A DNA stretch of 46,043 nt, taken from JAQUGA01 sp964521105. GTDB lineage: Bacteria > Bacteroidota > Bacteroidia > Bacteroidales > WCHB1-69. The notes under the pieces are model-generated. The model was not told the DNA's origin, did no database searches, and was given only the letters and a program-made list of their open reading frames with translations. This document shows, in pieces, positions 1 through 7,163 of the stretch; positions within the stretch are counted from its first letter, which is position 1; every line of letters starts with the position of its first letter. The stretch spans positions 1-46,043 of the forward strand of contig CAZFPO010000014.1 in NCBI GenBank assembly GCA_964521105.1, in the 5' to 3' direction. The position numbers and the translations under genes are program-made.

Positions 1-899
1 TTATCTTCGCCCGTGTTTATAATCACTCCTGCAAATCCATTGATAACTCTCGAAAAATATTGGTCAACCAAAGTACGTTGCATGTTAATATCTCGGAATA
101 AAATACCATATAAAGCATCGTTTAGCATTACATCAAGTCCTTCAAGGGCTCCCATAGCCGCAATTTCGGGCATACATAAACCCGAGCAATAGTTGCATAA
201 ACGGATGTATCTGCCAATTTCTTCACCAACTTCGTTCAATGCTTTTCGCATTATCCTGAAATTTTCCTGAGTGGCATAAGTACCTCCAAAACCTTCGGTG
301 GTTGCTCCGTAGGGAACATAGTCGAGCAAACTTTGACCAGTGGTTCGTATAACTGCAATTACATCAGCTCCTTGACGTGCCGCAGCTTGAGCCTGAACTA
401 CATCTTCGTATATGTTACCGGTTGCAACAATTACGTATAAATAAGGTTTTGATCCCTCACCAATGGTTTTTAAGTAATTCTCACGTCTTTCGCGGTTCGA
501 TTTTATCTTTTTTATACTTTCATTTACGTATGGTTCTATGGCTTGTTGAATTTTATCTAAAGGATTAATTTTCATTTTGACAATATCCAATTGCTCAAAA
601 GCAATCTTGTCGGCAATTTCCTGAGGATTTAGCCCTGTTTCTATCATGGCATTGCCTAAGTAAAACAAAACACCTTGATTGAGTACGTTTTTTTCTTTCA
701 AATCATCAACTATTACATTTGGTAGTGGTACTTCAAATTTATCCACACCATTAATTCCGATTAGTCGGCATAATGTTCGTTCAACTGCAACAGTAGTATA
801 GTTGACCACAATTTTTTGAACATCATCAGCAATGTTTTTTGATATTTGCTTGGCTTTTTCAACTTTATTAAAATCCAAATTTAATTTAGTGTCATGCAT
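1..899 (-). CDS. kamD: Lysine 5,6-aminomutase alpha subunit, 3' part cut by window edge
   Basis: I translated this by hand: an open frame runs from an ATG at 899-897 to the window edge, giving about 299 residues (MHDTKLNLDFNKVEKAKQ at the N-terminus) with no stop. It matches the N-terminal half of the large subunit of the adenosylcobalamin- and PLP-dependent lysine 5,6-aminomutase (usually about 515-520 aa). That enzyme moves the terminal amino group of beta-lysine to C5, giving 3,5-diaminohexanoate. The beta subunit kamE, which carries the B12-binding domain, would be expected further left, outside the window. kamC lies 93 bp upstream on the same strand and the rest of the lysine pathway is divergent on the other side, so context and sequence agree. 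A second in-frame ATG two codons later is possible. Confidence 0.92.
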   Translation of the reverse strand, partial: MHDTKLNLDFNKVEKAKQISKNIADDVQKIVVNYTTVAVERTLCRLIGINGVDKFEVPLPNVIVDDLKEKNVLNQGVLFYLGNAMIETGLNPQEIADKIAFEQLDIVKMKINPLDKIQQAIEPYVNESIKKIKSNRERRENYLKTIGEGSKPYLYVIVATGNIYEDVVQAQAAARQGADVIAVIRTTGQSLLDYVPYGATTEGFGGTYATQENFRIMRKALNEVGEEIGRYIRLCNYCSGLCMPEIAAMGALEGLDVMLNDALYGILFRDINMQRTLVDQYFSRVINGFAGVIINTGED

Positions 900-958
900 A
901 AGTATTTAAGTTACTTGTCGTTATATTTTTATATGTTTAAATTCATGCGATTAATTGC

Positions 959-966
959 CAAAAATA
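959..966 (-). promoter_or_regulatory. Candidate -7 element for kamD
   Basis: Reverse-strand TATTTTTG matches the Bacteroidota -7 consensus TAnnTTTG, about 60 bp upstream of the kamD start in the kamC-kamD gap. No good TTTG -33 box is visible at the usual distance, so kamD could also be read through from kamC. Confidence 0.35.
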
Positions 967-992
967 TAAAAAACTTTTAGTTTTGCAGGTGT

Positions 993-2366
993 TTACTTTA
1001 GATATTCATTTGCAAAATTAATTAAATCGGTATCAACTCCTAAAATTTTGGCAATAGTTAATGCTTGTTTTGCGTCATCGTTACCTAAATCTTCAATTAT
1101 TGAATAATCCATGTAGTTTGATAAATTTTTAAAGTCGATGTTCGTATCTTTGTCAATAATTGATAACCCTTTTATTTTTAATCTCCGTCCTTTCCAAATT
1201 AAGTTGCTGTAATGGGTTGATATAATGCTCATTACGTTGTATTTGTTTAAAATATCAATGGTAGCACTCACAATTGCTTTACCCTCATCGGGGTTGGTTG
1301 TTCTAGCTAATTCATCAATTAATACAAATAAGTTTTTTTTTGATTTAATTGATTTAATTACATTATTTAAAATTAACATTTCTGATGCAAAAGAGGATAA
1401 TCCGGATAATTCGGATTGATTATCTCCTGAAATTAGATAAATTTCATCTGCAATACTTATATTTGCATTAGTTGCAGGAACAAAAAATCCAAATTGAAAT
1501 AAAAGTTGTGATAAAAATAAGGTTTTTAACAACACAGTTTTACCACCCATATTTACTCCTGTAAGCAAGCATGGTTGTTTTTTTAAATCGATATTAACTG
1601 CTTGAAAATCTTTGTTTTTATTTTTCAAAAGTGTTTTAATGTATGGATTAAAAAGACCCGTATAAGAAGTGTTATTGTCCGAAATCTGGGGCATTGCCAA
1701 ATTAAATAAAATTGAAAGTTCAGCTTTTGCAAAAATCATATCAACATAAGCAATTGTATTTAACGATTTAAGTAAATTTTCATAGAATTTAGCTAATTTA
1801 ATACTCAAATCTTCTTTAATTTTGTCTTCAATAATTGATGCCTCAATTCTTAATGTTTCTTTAATGGTTACATCACTTTCACGTTGAATTAAATTTCTAA
1901 TTTTTGATAAGTTTTCATCATAACTTGAATAAATATAGAAATGTGGTATTTTTTGATTATCTGGGTCTAAAATTTTAATTACTTCGCTTAATTCGGGTAG
2001 AATTACAAATTTGATATTAATTTTTTCAAAAATATCTTTTATTTCGTTTGAAATTATTGCAAATTTTTTAATCTCAAAAAGTTCAATTTCATCTAGTATG
2101 CCGTCTTTTAGTCGGTTAATTGATGAATAAATATCCAAAACAGATTGAAGTTTTAAGAAAAGCAAATTTAATATATCAATATTCGACTTGTCGGTAATGA
2201 ATTGAAAAGTCCAATTTATGTTCGATAATTCGACACTTATATGCTCTTTGTAAGTTAATAAATGAGAATTTAATAATAGTTTTTTACCAACACTGGTTTT
2301 AAAGTTCATCGAATCAATTAAAAAACTGATATCATTATTTAAATTAACTGCTTTTTTTAGATACAT
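993..2366 (-). CDS. kamC: MutS-like ATPase, putative lysine aminomutase reactivation factor KamC
   Basis: A 457-aa protein with a MutS-type ATPase domain: Walker A GVNMGGKT at residues 270-277, a Walker B-like LFVLIDELART and an ISTHYSNL switch segment. The N-terminal 250 residues look like a helical lever/core region. There is no MutS mismatch-recognition or connector domain, so a repair role is unlikely. Proteins of this type lie next to kamD/kamE in lysine-fermentation clusters of Clostridia, Fusobacteria and Porphyromonas and are thought to act with KamB in reactivating the B12 enzyme. The symbol is given by family resemblance and by the kamC-kamD adjacency. The function is inferred from context, not shown by the sequence. 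Confidence 0.72.
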   Translation of the reverse strand: MYLKKAVNLNNDISFLIDSMNFKTSVGKKLLLNSHLLTYKEHISVELSNINWTFQFITDKSNIDILNLLFLKLQSVLDIYSSINRLKDGILDEIELFEIKKFAIISNEIKDIFEKINIKFVILPELSEVIKILDPDNQKIPHFYIYSSYDENLSKIRNLIQRESDVTIKETLRIEASIIEDKIKEDLSIKLAKFYENLLKSLNTIAYVDMIFAKAELSILFNLAMPQISDNNTSYTGLFNPYIKTLLKNKNKDFQAVNIDLKKQPCLLTGVNMGGKTVLLKTLFLSQLLFQFGFFVPATNANISIADEIYLISGDNQSELSGLSSFASEMLILNNVIKSIKSKKNLFVLIDELARTTNPDEGKAIVSATIDILNKYNVMSIISTHYSNLIWKGRRLKIKGLSIIDKDTNIDFKNLSNYMDYSIIEDLGNDDAKQALTIAKILGVDTDLINFANEYLK

Positions 2367-2385
2367 TCAAATATTTTTTAGTGTA

Positions 2386-2393
2386 CAAAGTTA
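2386..2393 (-). promoter_or_regulatory. Candidate -7 element for kamC
   Basis: Reverse-strand TAACTTTG fits TAnnTTTG and ends about 19 bp before the kamC start, which implies a very short leader. The upstream TTTG (reverse of 2408-2411) is about 14 bp away, shorter than the usual 19-21. Confidence 0.35.
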
Positions 2394-2620
2394 ATTAAAA
2401 TTTCTGCCAAATTAGTCGTTTTAAAATAATTAGGAATTAGAACCTAATCCATTAAATATATTTTAGTTAACAAATATTTATATGCCGATAGTTGGTTAAT
2501 TTAAAGTGATATAAGCTTAAAAATGTTAGTAAAGAGATGTTTTAAATTTAATAAAAAACTATTATTTGTTAAATATTCTATTGTTTGTGCATATCGGTTA
2601 AAATAGTTCGCCAAATTTTA

Positions 2621-2628
2621 TAATTTTG
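2621..2628 (+). promoter_or_regulatory. Candidate -7 element for the atoD-kat-kce operon
   Basis: TAATTTTG matches the Bacteroidota -7 consensus TAnnTTTG, 36 bp before the atoD start. A clean TTTG -33 box at 19-21 bp is not seen. Confidence 0.45.
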
Positions 2629-2664
2629 TACCGTATATTAGTATAATTATATAAGTAGTTTAAT

Positions 2665-3315
2665 ATGAAAAACAAGTTAATTACAATTGATGAGGTTGTT
2701 TCAAAAATAAAAGATGGAATGACAATTATGGTTGGAGGTTTTTTAGGTAATGGTTCACCACATGGAATTATTGAAGCAATTTCGAAATCTTCAATAAGAA
2801 ACCTAACAGTAATATGCAACGATTCGGGTTTTCCGGATAAAGGGGTTGGTGTTTTAATCGTTAATAAACAAGTTAAAAAAATTATCACATCTCATATTGG
2901 AACTAATCCTCATACAATAGACCAATTTAACGCAAAGGAAATTGAAGTAGAATTTAATCCTCAGGGCACACTTGCCGAAAGAGTTAGAGCCGGTGGAGCT
3001 GGTTTAGGTGGAGTTTTAACACCCACTGGACTTGGTACAGTCGTGGCTGATGGAAAACAAATTATCAAAATAGATGATAAAGAGTTTTTGCTCGAAAAGC
3101 CACTTAGAGCTGATGTTGCTATTATTGCTGCTAATTATTGCGACGAAGAGGGAAATTTAGTATACTTAGGAACAAATCAAAATTTTAACCCCATTATGGC
3201 TACCGCCGCTGATGTTGTAATAGCCGAAGTGGAGGAAATAAAACCAACAGGCGAAATTGCAATGGAGCTTATTCACACTCCTAAAATATTCGTCGATTAT
3301 ATTGTAAAAAATTAA
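2665..3315 (+). CDS. atoD: Acetoacetate:acyl-CoA transferase alpha subunit (AtoD-like)
   Basis: A 216-aa CoA-transferase family I subunit closely resembling E. coli AtoD along its whole length: GMTIMVGGF near the N-terminus, SHIGTNP, NPQGTLAERVRAGGAG and LTPTGLGTVV in the middle. The enzyme is an alpha2beta2 complex that moves CoA between acyl-CoA and acetoacetate; the catalytic glutamate is in the beta subunit. No beta subunit (atoA) gene is present in this window, so it must lie elsewhere. In lysine fermentation this step activates the acetoacetate released by Kce. It is the first gene of the rightward operon, 11 bp before the aminotransferase. Confidence 0.9.
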   Translation: MKNKLITIDEVVSKIKDGMTIMVGGFLGNGSPHGIIEAISKSSIRNLTVICNDSGFPDKGVGVLIVNKQVKKIITSHIGTNPHTIDQFNAKEIEVEFNPQGTLAERVRAGGAGLGGVLTPTGLGTVVADGKQIIKIDDKEFLLEKPLRADVAIIAANYCDEEGNLVYLGTNQNFNPIMATAADVVIAEVEEIKPTGEIAMELIHTPKIFVDYIVKN

Positions 3316-3326
3316 AAATATATATC

Positions 3327-4583
3327 ATGAAAGAAGCTCAAAAATTAAACTTAGAAAAATCACTAAGTGAGTACAGTTATGCAAAAACACTTATTCCAGG
3401 TGCAGTTGCAGGAATCAGAAGACCTTATAACTTTGTTGAAGGAGAATACCCAATATACTTCGACAGTGGAAAAGGTGGTCGTGTTACTGATGTTGATGGT
3501 AACGAGTATATTGACTATTTATGTGCGTATGGTCCTATGATTATTGGAAACCGCGAAGAAGAAATTGACAATGCTGTAATTGAACAAATTACGGATAAAG
3601 GATTTTGCTTTTCGTTAACCCAAAAATTTCAAAATCGTTTAGCCGAAAAACTTCGTGAACACATACCTTGTTCCGAAATGAGCTTTTTCGTTTGTACGGG
3701 CTCAGATGCAACAACATTAGCCACTCGAATTGCACGTTCGTATACTTCTAAAAAAACTATTCTACGTTGTGGTTACCATGGCTGGCACGACTGGTGTGTT
3801 GAAGTTAAAGGCGGAATTCCCGAAAAATTATACGAAGATGTTCACGAATTTGAGTATAATAATATAGAAAGCCTTAAAAATTTACTTGAAACTCATGCGA
3901 ATGATGTTGCAGCTGTAATTATCACTCCATTTGGACACCCACTTGCACACGAAATGGAAGAGCCCAAAGAAGGTTATTTGCAAGCAGTTAAAGATTTAGC
4001 TAAACAGTATGGCGCCGTATTAATTTTTGACGAAATCAGAACCGGTTTTAGAGTATCGATGGGTGGTGCTCAAAAATATTATGGAGTAACTCCCGATTTA
4101 GCTGTTTTTGGTAAAGCAATCGCTAACGGTTATCCACTTGGAGCTGTAACAGGTAAAGCCGAAATAATGAAAGAAGTTGAAAAAAATGTGTTTATCTCAT
4201 CTACTTTTTTCCCTAACAGTTTAAGTTACGTTGCTGCTTTAAAAACCATTGAAATTATGGAACGTGATAATATAATTGGGCAAATTTGGGAAAAGGGAAC
4301 ATATTTTAATAATAAAATTGCAGATTTAATTAAAAAGTATGATGTTGGTGCCAGAATTTCGGGAATTCCTCCAATGATGTTTATTACATTCGATAAAGAT
4401 GTTGAAAAACAATATAAAAATAAACGTACCGATTTTTATACTCAACTTATTCGCCGCAAAGTATTTCTTCAACCATTCCATCACGGATATATCTGTGCTC
4501 GCCACACTCAAGAAGACTTAGATTATACTATTAATGCAATTGAAGAATCGTTCCAATTCATTAGAGAAAAATACTACAAATAA
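3327..4583 (+). CDS. kat: Class III aminotransferase, probable 3-aminobutyryl-CoA transaminase
   Basis: A 418-aa PLP enzyme of the class III (glutamate-1-semialdehyde aminomutase-like) family. Asp235 lies in IFDEIRTGFR and the Schiff-base Lys263 in FGKAIANGYPLGAV; GYHGWHDW at 149-156 is also typical. A glutamate-1-semialdehyde aminomutase would sit with tetrapyrrole genes. Here it lies between atoD and kce, and no 3-aminobutyryl-CoA ammonia lyase (kal, a hotdog protein of about 130 aa) is in the window. That matches the alternative lysine route described for Candidatus Cloacamonas, where Kat converts 3-aminobutyryl-CoA and 2-oxoglutarate to acetoacetyl-CoA and glutamate. The substrate is inferred from context and family. 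A generic omega-aminotransferase is the alternative. Confidence 0.78.
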   Translation: MKEAQKLNLEKSLSEYSYAKTLIPGAVAGIRRPYNFVEGEYPIYFDSGKGGRVTDVDGNEYIDYLCAYGPMIIGNREEEIDNAVIEQITDKGFCFSLTQKFQNRLAEKLREHIPCSEMSFFVCTGSDATTLATRIARSYTSKKTILRCGYHGWHDWCVEVKGGIPEKLYEDVHEFEYNNIESLKNLLETHANDVAAVIITPFGHPLAHEMEEPKEGYLQAVKDLAKQYGAVLIFDEIRTGFRVSMGGAQKYYGVTPDLAVFGKAIANGYPLGAVTGKAEIMKEVEKNVFISSTFFPNSLSYVAALKTIEIMERDNIIGQIWEKGTYFNNKIADLIKKYDVGARISGIPPMMFITFDKDVEKQYKNKRTDFYTQLIRRKVFLQPFHHGYICARHTQEDLDYTINAIEESFQFIREKYYK

Positions 4584-4620
4584 GTTGTAGCAAAAAATGT
4601 TATAATCAAAAATTATATTT

Positions 4621-5445
4621 ATGGAAAAATTAATTATAACGGCAGCAATATGTGGTGCCGAAGTTTTAAAAGAGCATAACCCTGCTGTTCCATACACTAT
4701 TGAAGAATGTGTTAGAGAAGCCAAGTCTGCTTATGATGCAGGTGCTTCTATTATTCATCTTCATGTTCGCTGGGATGATGGAAAACCAACTCAAGACAAA
4801 AGCAGATTTAAAGCCGTAATGGACGCAATTAAAGCCGAAATTCCTGATGTAATAATACAACCATCTACTGGTGGTGCTGTGGGAATGTCAGATGATGAAC
4901 GCTTGCAGCCTACCGAATTAAACCCTGAAATGGCAACTCTAGATTGTGGTACCTGTAATTTTGGAGGTGATGACGTTTTTACAAATACTGAAAATACCAT
5001 TAAATATTTTGGTAAACGCATGATTGAAAACAATATTAAACCCGAATTAGAATGTTTTGATAAAAGTATGATAGACATGGCTCTTAGACTACAAAAAAAA
5101 GGGTTTATCGCCCTTCCAATGCATTTTGATTTTGTAATGGGAGTTAACGGTGGTATCGATGGTACTCTTCGTGACTTTATTTTTATGCGTGGCAGTATTC
5201 CACATGATGCAACCTATACCGTAGCAGGTGTTGGCAGATATGAATTCCCTTTGGCAATGGCTGCAATTATTGATGGTGGACATGTTCGTGTAGGATTTGA
5301 AGATAATGTTTACTTGTCAAAAGGTGTTCTTGCAAAATCTAATGGTGAACTAGTAGCAAAAGTAGTTCGTATGGCTAAAGAATTAGGTCGCGAAATTGCA
5401 ACTCCAAACGAAGCAAGAGCGATATTGGGACTTGGGAAACGATGA
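4621..5445 (+). CDS. kce: 3-keto-5-aminohexanoate cleavage enzyme
   Basis: A 274-aa TIM-barrel enzyme of the BKACE family. It condenses 3-keto-5-aminohexanoate with acetyl-CoA and cleaves the product to acetoacetate and 3-aminobutyryl-CoA. Residues known from the Candidatus Cloacamonas Kce structure are visible: Glu14, the zinc ligands His46 and His48 (HLHVR), Ser82 (QPSTGG), and near the C-terminus Arg223, Glu227 and Asp228 (VRVGFED, three positions earlier than in Cloacamonas). The gene starts 37 bp after kat. Its last codons (gggaaacgatga) resemble the repeat unit that follows immediately (gtgaaacgatgt), so the neighbouring element may have formed the present C-terminus. Pathway context makes the substrate assignment strong. 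Confidence 0.93.
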   Translation: MEKLIITAAICGAEVLKEHNPAVPYTIEECVREAKSAYDAGASIIHLHVRWDDGKPTQDKSRFKAVMDAIKAEIPDVIIQPSTGGAVGMSDDERLQPTELNPEMATLDCGTCNFGGDDVFTNTENTIKYFGKRMIENNIKPELECFDKSMIDMALRLQKKGFIALPMHFDFVMGVNGGIDGTLRDFIFMRGSIPHDATYTVAGVGRYEFPLAMAAIIDGGHVRVGFEDNVYLSKGVLAKSNGELVAKVVRMAKELGREIATPNEARAILGLGKR

Positions 5446-5517
5446 TTCGTGAAACGATGTTTCGTGAAAAGAGAGATGTGAAAAGATTGTTTGTTGATAA
5501 ATGAAAATTTGAAATAG
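5446..5517 (+). repeat. Left arm of imperfect inverted repeat flanking the four-helix-bundle gene
   Basis: This arm starts directly after the kce stop codon and ends at the ORF start. It is made of short repeats: TTCGTGAAA at 5446 and 5461, TGTGAAAAG at 5478, then TTTGTTGATAAATGA and TTGAAATA. Reversed and complemented, 5898-5967 gives the same order of blocks with a few small indels, so the two arms could pair into a long stem around the ORF in the operon mRNA. Confidence 0.8.
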
Positions 5518-5518
5518 A

Positions 5519-5869
5519 ATGGATCATAAAAAGCTAGATGTCTGGATTAAAAGCATTGAAATGGTTTCTGAAATATACAAATTAACGAAAACATTTCCGA
5601 AAGAAGAGATTTATGGACTAACTTCTCAAATTAGAAGATCTGCGGTTTCAATACCTTCTAATATTGCTGAAGGTTCTGCTCGAAAAGGAGATGCTGAAAC
5701 TATTCAATTTGTGTATATTGCAATTGCATCATTAGCTGAGCTCGAAACACAATTAATAATTTCACAAAAAATTGGGTATATTGAAAATATTGATGAAATA
5801 AGTGCTAAATTGTTGGATATAAAACAAATGGCATTAGGGTTAGTCAAATTTTTAAAATCAAAAAAATAA
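5519..5869 (+). CDS. Four-helix-bundle protein (S23/Avd-like)
   Basis: A 116-aa protein with the signature of the 23S rRNA intervening-sequence/four-helix-bundle family: LDVWIKSIEMVSEIYKLT at the N-terminus, YGLTSQIRRSAVSIPSNIAEG in the middle, and FVYIAIASLAELETQL in the third helix. Family members form ring-like pentamers that bind nucleic acid. Relatives include ORFs inside 23S rRNA insertions and the Avd accessory protein of diversity-generating retroelements. No reverse transcriptase or variable repeat is nearby, so a retroelement role has no support. The gene interrupts the lysine operon, is flanked by inverted repeats, and has no evident link to lysine metabolism. Its function here is unknown. 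Confidence 0.85.
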   Translation: MDHKKLDVWIKSIEMVSEIYKLTKTFPKEEIYGLTSQIRRSAVSIPSNIAEGSARKGDAETIQFVYIAIASLAELETQLIISQKIGYIENIDEISAKLLDIKQMALGLVKFLKSKK

Positions 5870-5897
5870 TTTTTCAAATGATATCTTCTTATTTTTT

Positions 5898-5967
5898 ATT
5901 TCAATACTCATTTATCACAAACCACTTTTCACGCATTCTATCTTTTCACGAACCACTTTTCACGCTT
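5898..5967 (-). repeat. Right arm of imperfect inverted repeat flanking the four-helix-bundle gene
   Basis: On the reverse strand this arm reads GCGTGAAAAGTGG, TTCGTGAAAAGATAGAAT, GCGTGAAAAGTGG, TTTGTGATAAATGAG, TTGAAAT. Each block matches the left arm in order. The exact 13-mer GCGTGAAAAGTGG occurs twice within the arm. An A-rich run of about 40 nt (5968-6006) follows and forms the leader of kdd1. Confidence 0.8.
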
Positions 5968-6006
5968 AAAAAAATAAAAAAATAAAAAATAAAAAAACAT
6001 AAAAAA

Positions 6007-7050
6007 ATGCAAAAAAAAGGAAGTAAATACGGCATTCATCGAGTAATTGAACCCAAAGGTGTATTGCCACAGCCAGCAAATAAAATTGATAACAATATGG
6101 ACGAAATTTACGACAATGAAATTTTAATTGACGTAAAAACGCTTAATATTGATTCAGCAAGTTTTACTCAAATTGAGGAACAAGCTCATGGTGATAAAAC
6201 AAAAATTGCCGAAATAATGATGGATATTGTAGCCAAACAAGGAAAACATCGAAATCCAGTTACAGGTTCAGGAGGTATGTTGTTAGGCACTGTTGAAAAA
6301 ATTGGAGATGCCTTAAAAGGAAAAATAGATTTAAAAGAGGGTGATAAAATTGCAACATTGGTCTCACTTTCATTAACTCCACTTCGCATTGATAAAATTA
6401 AAGATATTCGACCAGATATTGACCAAGTTGATATTGACGGTAAAGCTATTCTTTTCGAAAGCGGAATTTATGCAAAAATACCATCAGATATGCCCGAAGG
6501 TCTTGTTTTATCAGCTTTAGATGTTGCCGGAGCACCAGCACAAACAGCAAAACTGGTTAAACCCGGAGATACTGTTTTTATTATTGGAGCCGGAGGAAAA
6601 TCAGGAATGTTATGTTGCTACGAAGCTAAAAAAAGAGCTGGGGTTACCGGTTGCGTTATAGGATTAACCCATAGTGAAAAAAGTACTAATCGCTTAAAAG
6701 AACTTGGTTTTTGCGACCATGTTTTTGCTGCTGATGCAACTCAACCAGTACCTATTCTAGAAATCATGGAAAAACTCACGAATGGCGAAATGGCTGATGT
6801 TACCATTAATAACGTTAACATTCCCGACACCGAAATGACAAGTATATTATGTACTAAAAATATTGGAACAGTATATTTCTTTTCTATGGCAACATCTTTT
6901 ACTAAAGCTGCATTAGGTGCCGAAGGTGTTGGTAGCGATGTCAATATGATCGTTGGAAACGGATACTCAAAAGGACATGCCGAAATTACTCTTGAAATTT
7001 TGAGAGAAAGCGAAAAAATCCGTAATATATTTACAGAATTGTATGCCTAA
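6007..7050 (+). CDS. kdd: L-erythro-3,5-diaminohexanoate dehydrogenase, copy 1
   Basis: A 347-aa medium-chain-dehydrogenase-like oxidoreductase. It oxidatively deaminates 3,5-diaminohexanoate to 5-amino-3-oxohexanoate with NAD(P). The nucleotide-binding loop GAGGKSG is at 194-200. The N-terminal KYGIHRVIEPKGVLPQPA and the internal NNVNIPDTEMTSILCT are near-identical to the next gene and typical of Kdd. It follows the IVS-like element and an A-rich leader (runs of A broken by single T or C), so its translation signal differs from those of its neighbours. The start ATG is at the end of that A-rich run; no other start fits the conserved N-terminus. Confidence 0.92.
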   Translation: MQKKGSKYGIHRVIEPKGVLPQPANKIDNNMDEIYDNEILIDVKTLNIDSASFTQIEEQAHGDKTKIAEIMMDIVAKQGKHRNPVTGSGGMLLGTVEKIGDALKGKIDLKEGDKIATLVSLSLTPLRIDKIKDIRPDIDQVDIDGKAILFESGIYAKIPSDMPEGLVLSALDVAGAPAQTAKLVKPGDTVFIIGAGGKSGMLCCYEAKKRAGVTGCVIGLTHSEKSTNRLKELGFCDHVFAADATQPVPILEIMEKLTNGEMADVTINNVNIPDTEMTSILCTKNIGTVYFFSMATSFTKAALGAEGVGSDVNMIVGNGYSKGHAEITLEILRESEKIRNIFTELYA

Positions 7051-7120
7051 ATTTTAGATTTTTTTTGGAACATAGGAGTAAATTACATTAATAATTTAAA
7101 TGTATTCTTGTTTAAGTTAT

Positions 7121-7128
7121 TACTTTTG
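7121..7128 (+). promoter_or_regulatory. Candidate internal promoter (-7) before kdd copy 2
   Basis: TACTTTTG matches TAnnTTTG, 36 bp before the ATG of the second kdd, within a 113-bp gap. It would let kdd2 and kamA be transcribed separately from the genes upstream. The -33 box is weak. Confidence 0.4.
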
Positions 7129-7163
7129 CAAAAAAATAGTTGTTAAGCTTAAAATTTAAAAAA

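Larger units (their letters stand above)
2367..2664. other. Divergent intergenic control region of the lysine island
   Basis: This 298-bp AT-rich gap separates the leftward kamC-kamD arm from the rightward atoD-kat-kce-kdd arm. It carries a candidate -7 element for each arm. It also has a small hairpin (ATTAGG 2429-2434 / CCTAAT 2443-2448) and a widely spaced 10-bp inverted repeat TTAACAAATA / TATTTGTTAA (near 2466-2475 and 2562-2571). These could be operator half-sites, but in DNA this AT-rich they may be chance. No ORF is supported here. Confidence 0.5.
5446..5967 (+). mobile_element. IVS-like element: four-helix-bundle ORF within inverted repeats
   Basis: A unit of about 520 bp lies between kce and kdd1, made of a left arm, a 116-codon four-helix-bundle ORF and a right arm complementary to the left. 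The same layout is known from intervening sequences in 23S rRNA genes, where the related S23 protein is encoded in the loop of a long rRNA stem. Here the insertion point is a protein-coding operon and the ORF is in the operon direction. No target-site duplication was found by eye, and no transposase is encoded. Calling it mobile is an inference from the layout. Confidence 0.5.

Noticed and set aside
993..2366. DNA mismatch repair protein MutS2
   Set aside because: It lacks a Smr domain and a mismatch-binding domain and is coupled to kamD, so the aminomutase-associated family fits better.
3327..4583. Glutamate-1-semialdehyde 2,1-aminomutase (hemL)
   Set aside because: The fold is the same, but its position between atoD and kce and the absence of any tetrapyrrole gene favour a transaminase of the lysine pathway.
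5519..5869. Avd accessory gene of a diversity-generating retroelement
   Set aside because: No reverse transcriptase, template repeat or variable repeat is nearby. Only the four-helix-bundle family is shared.
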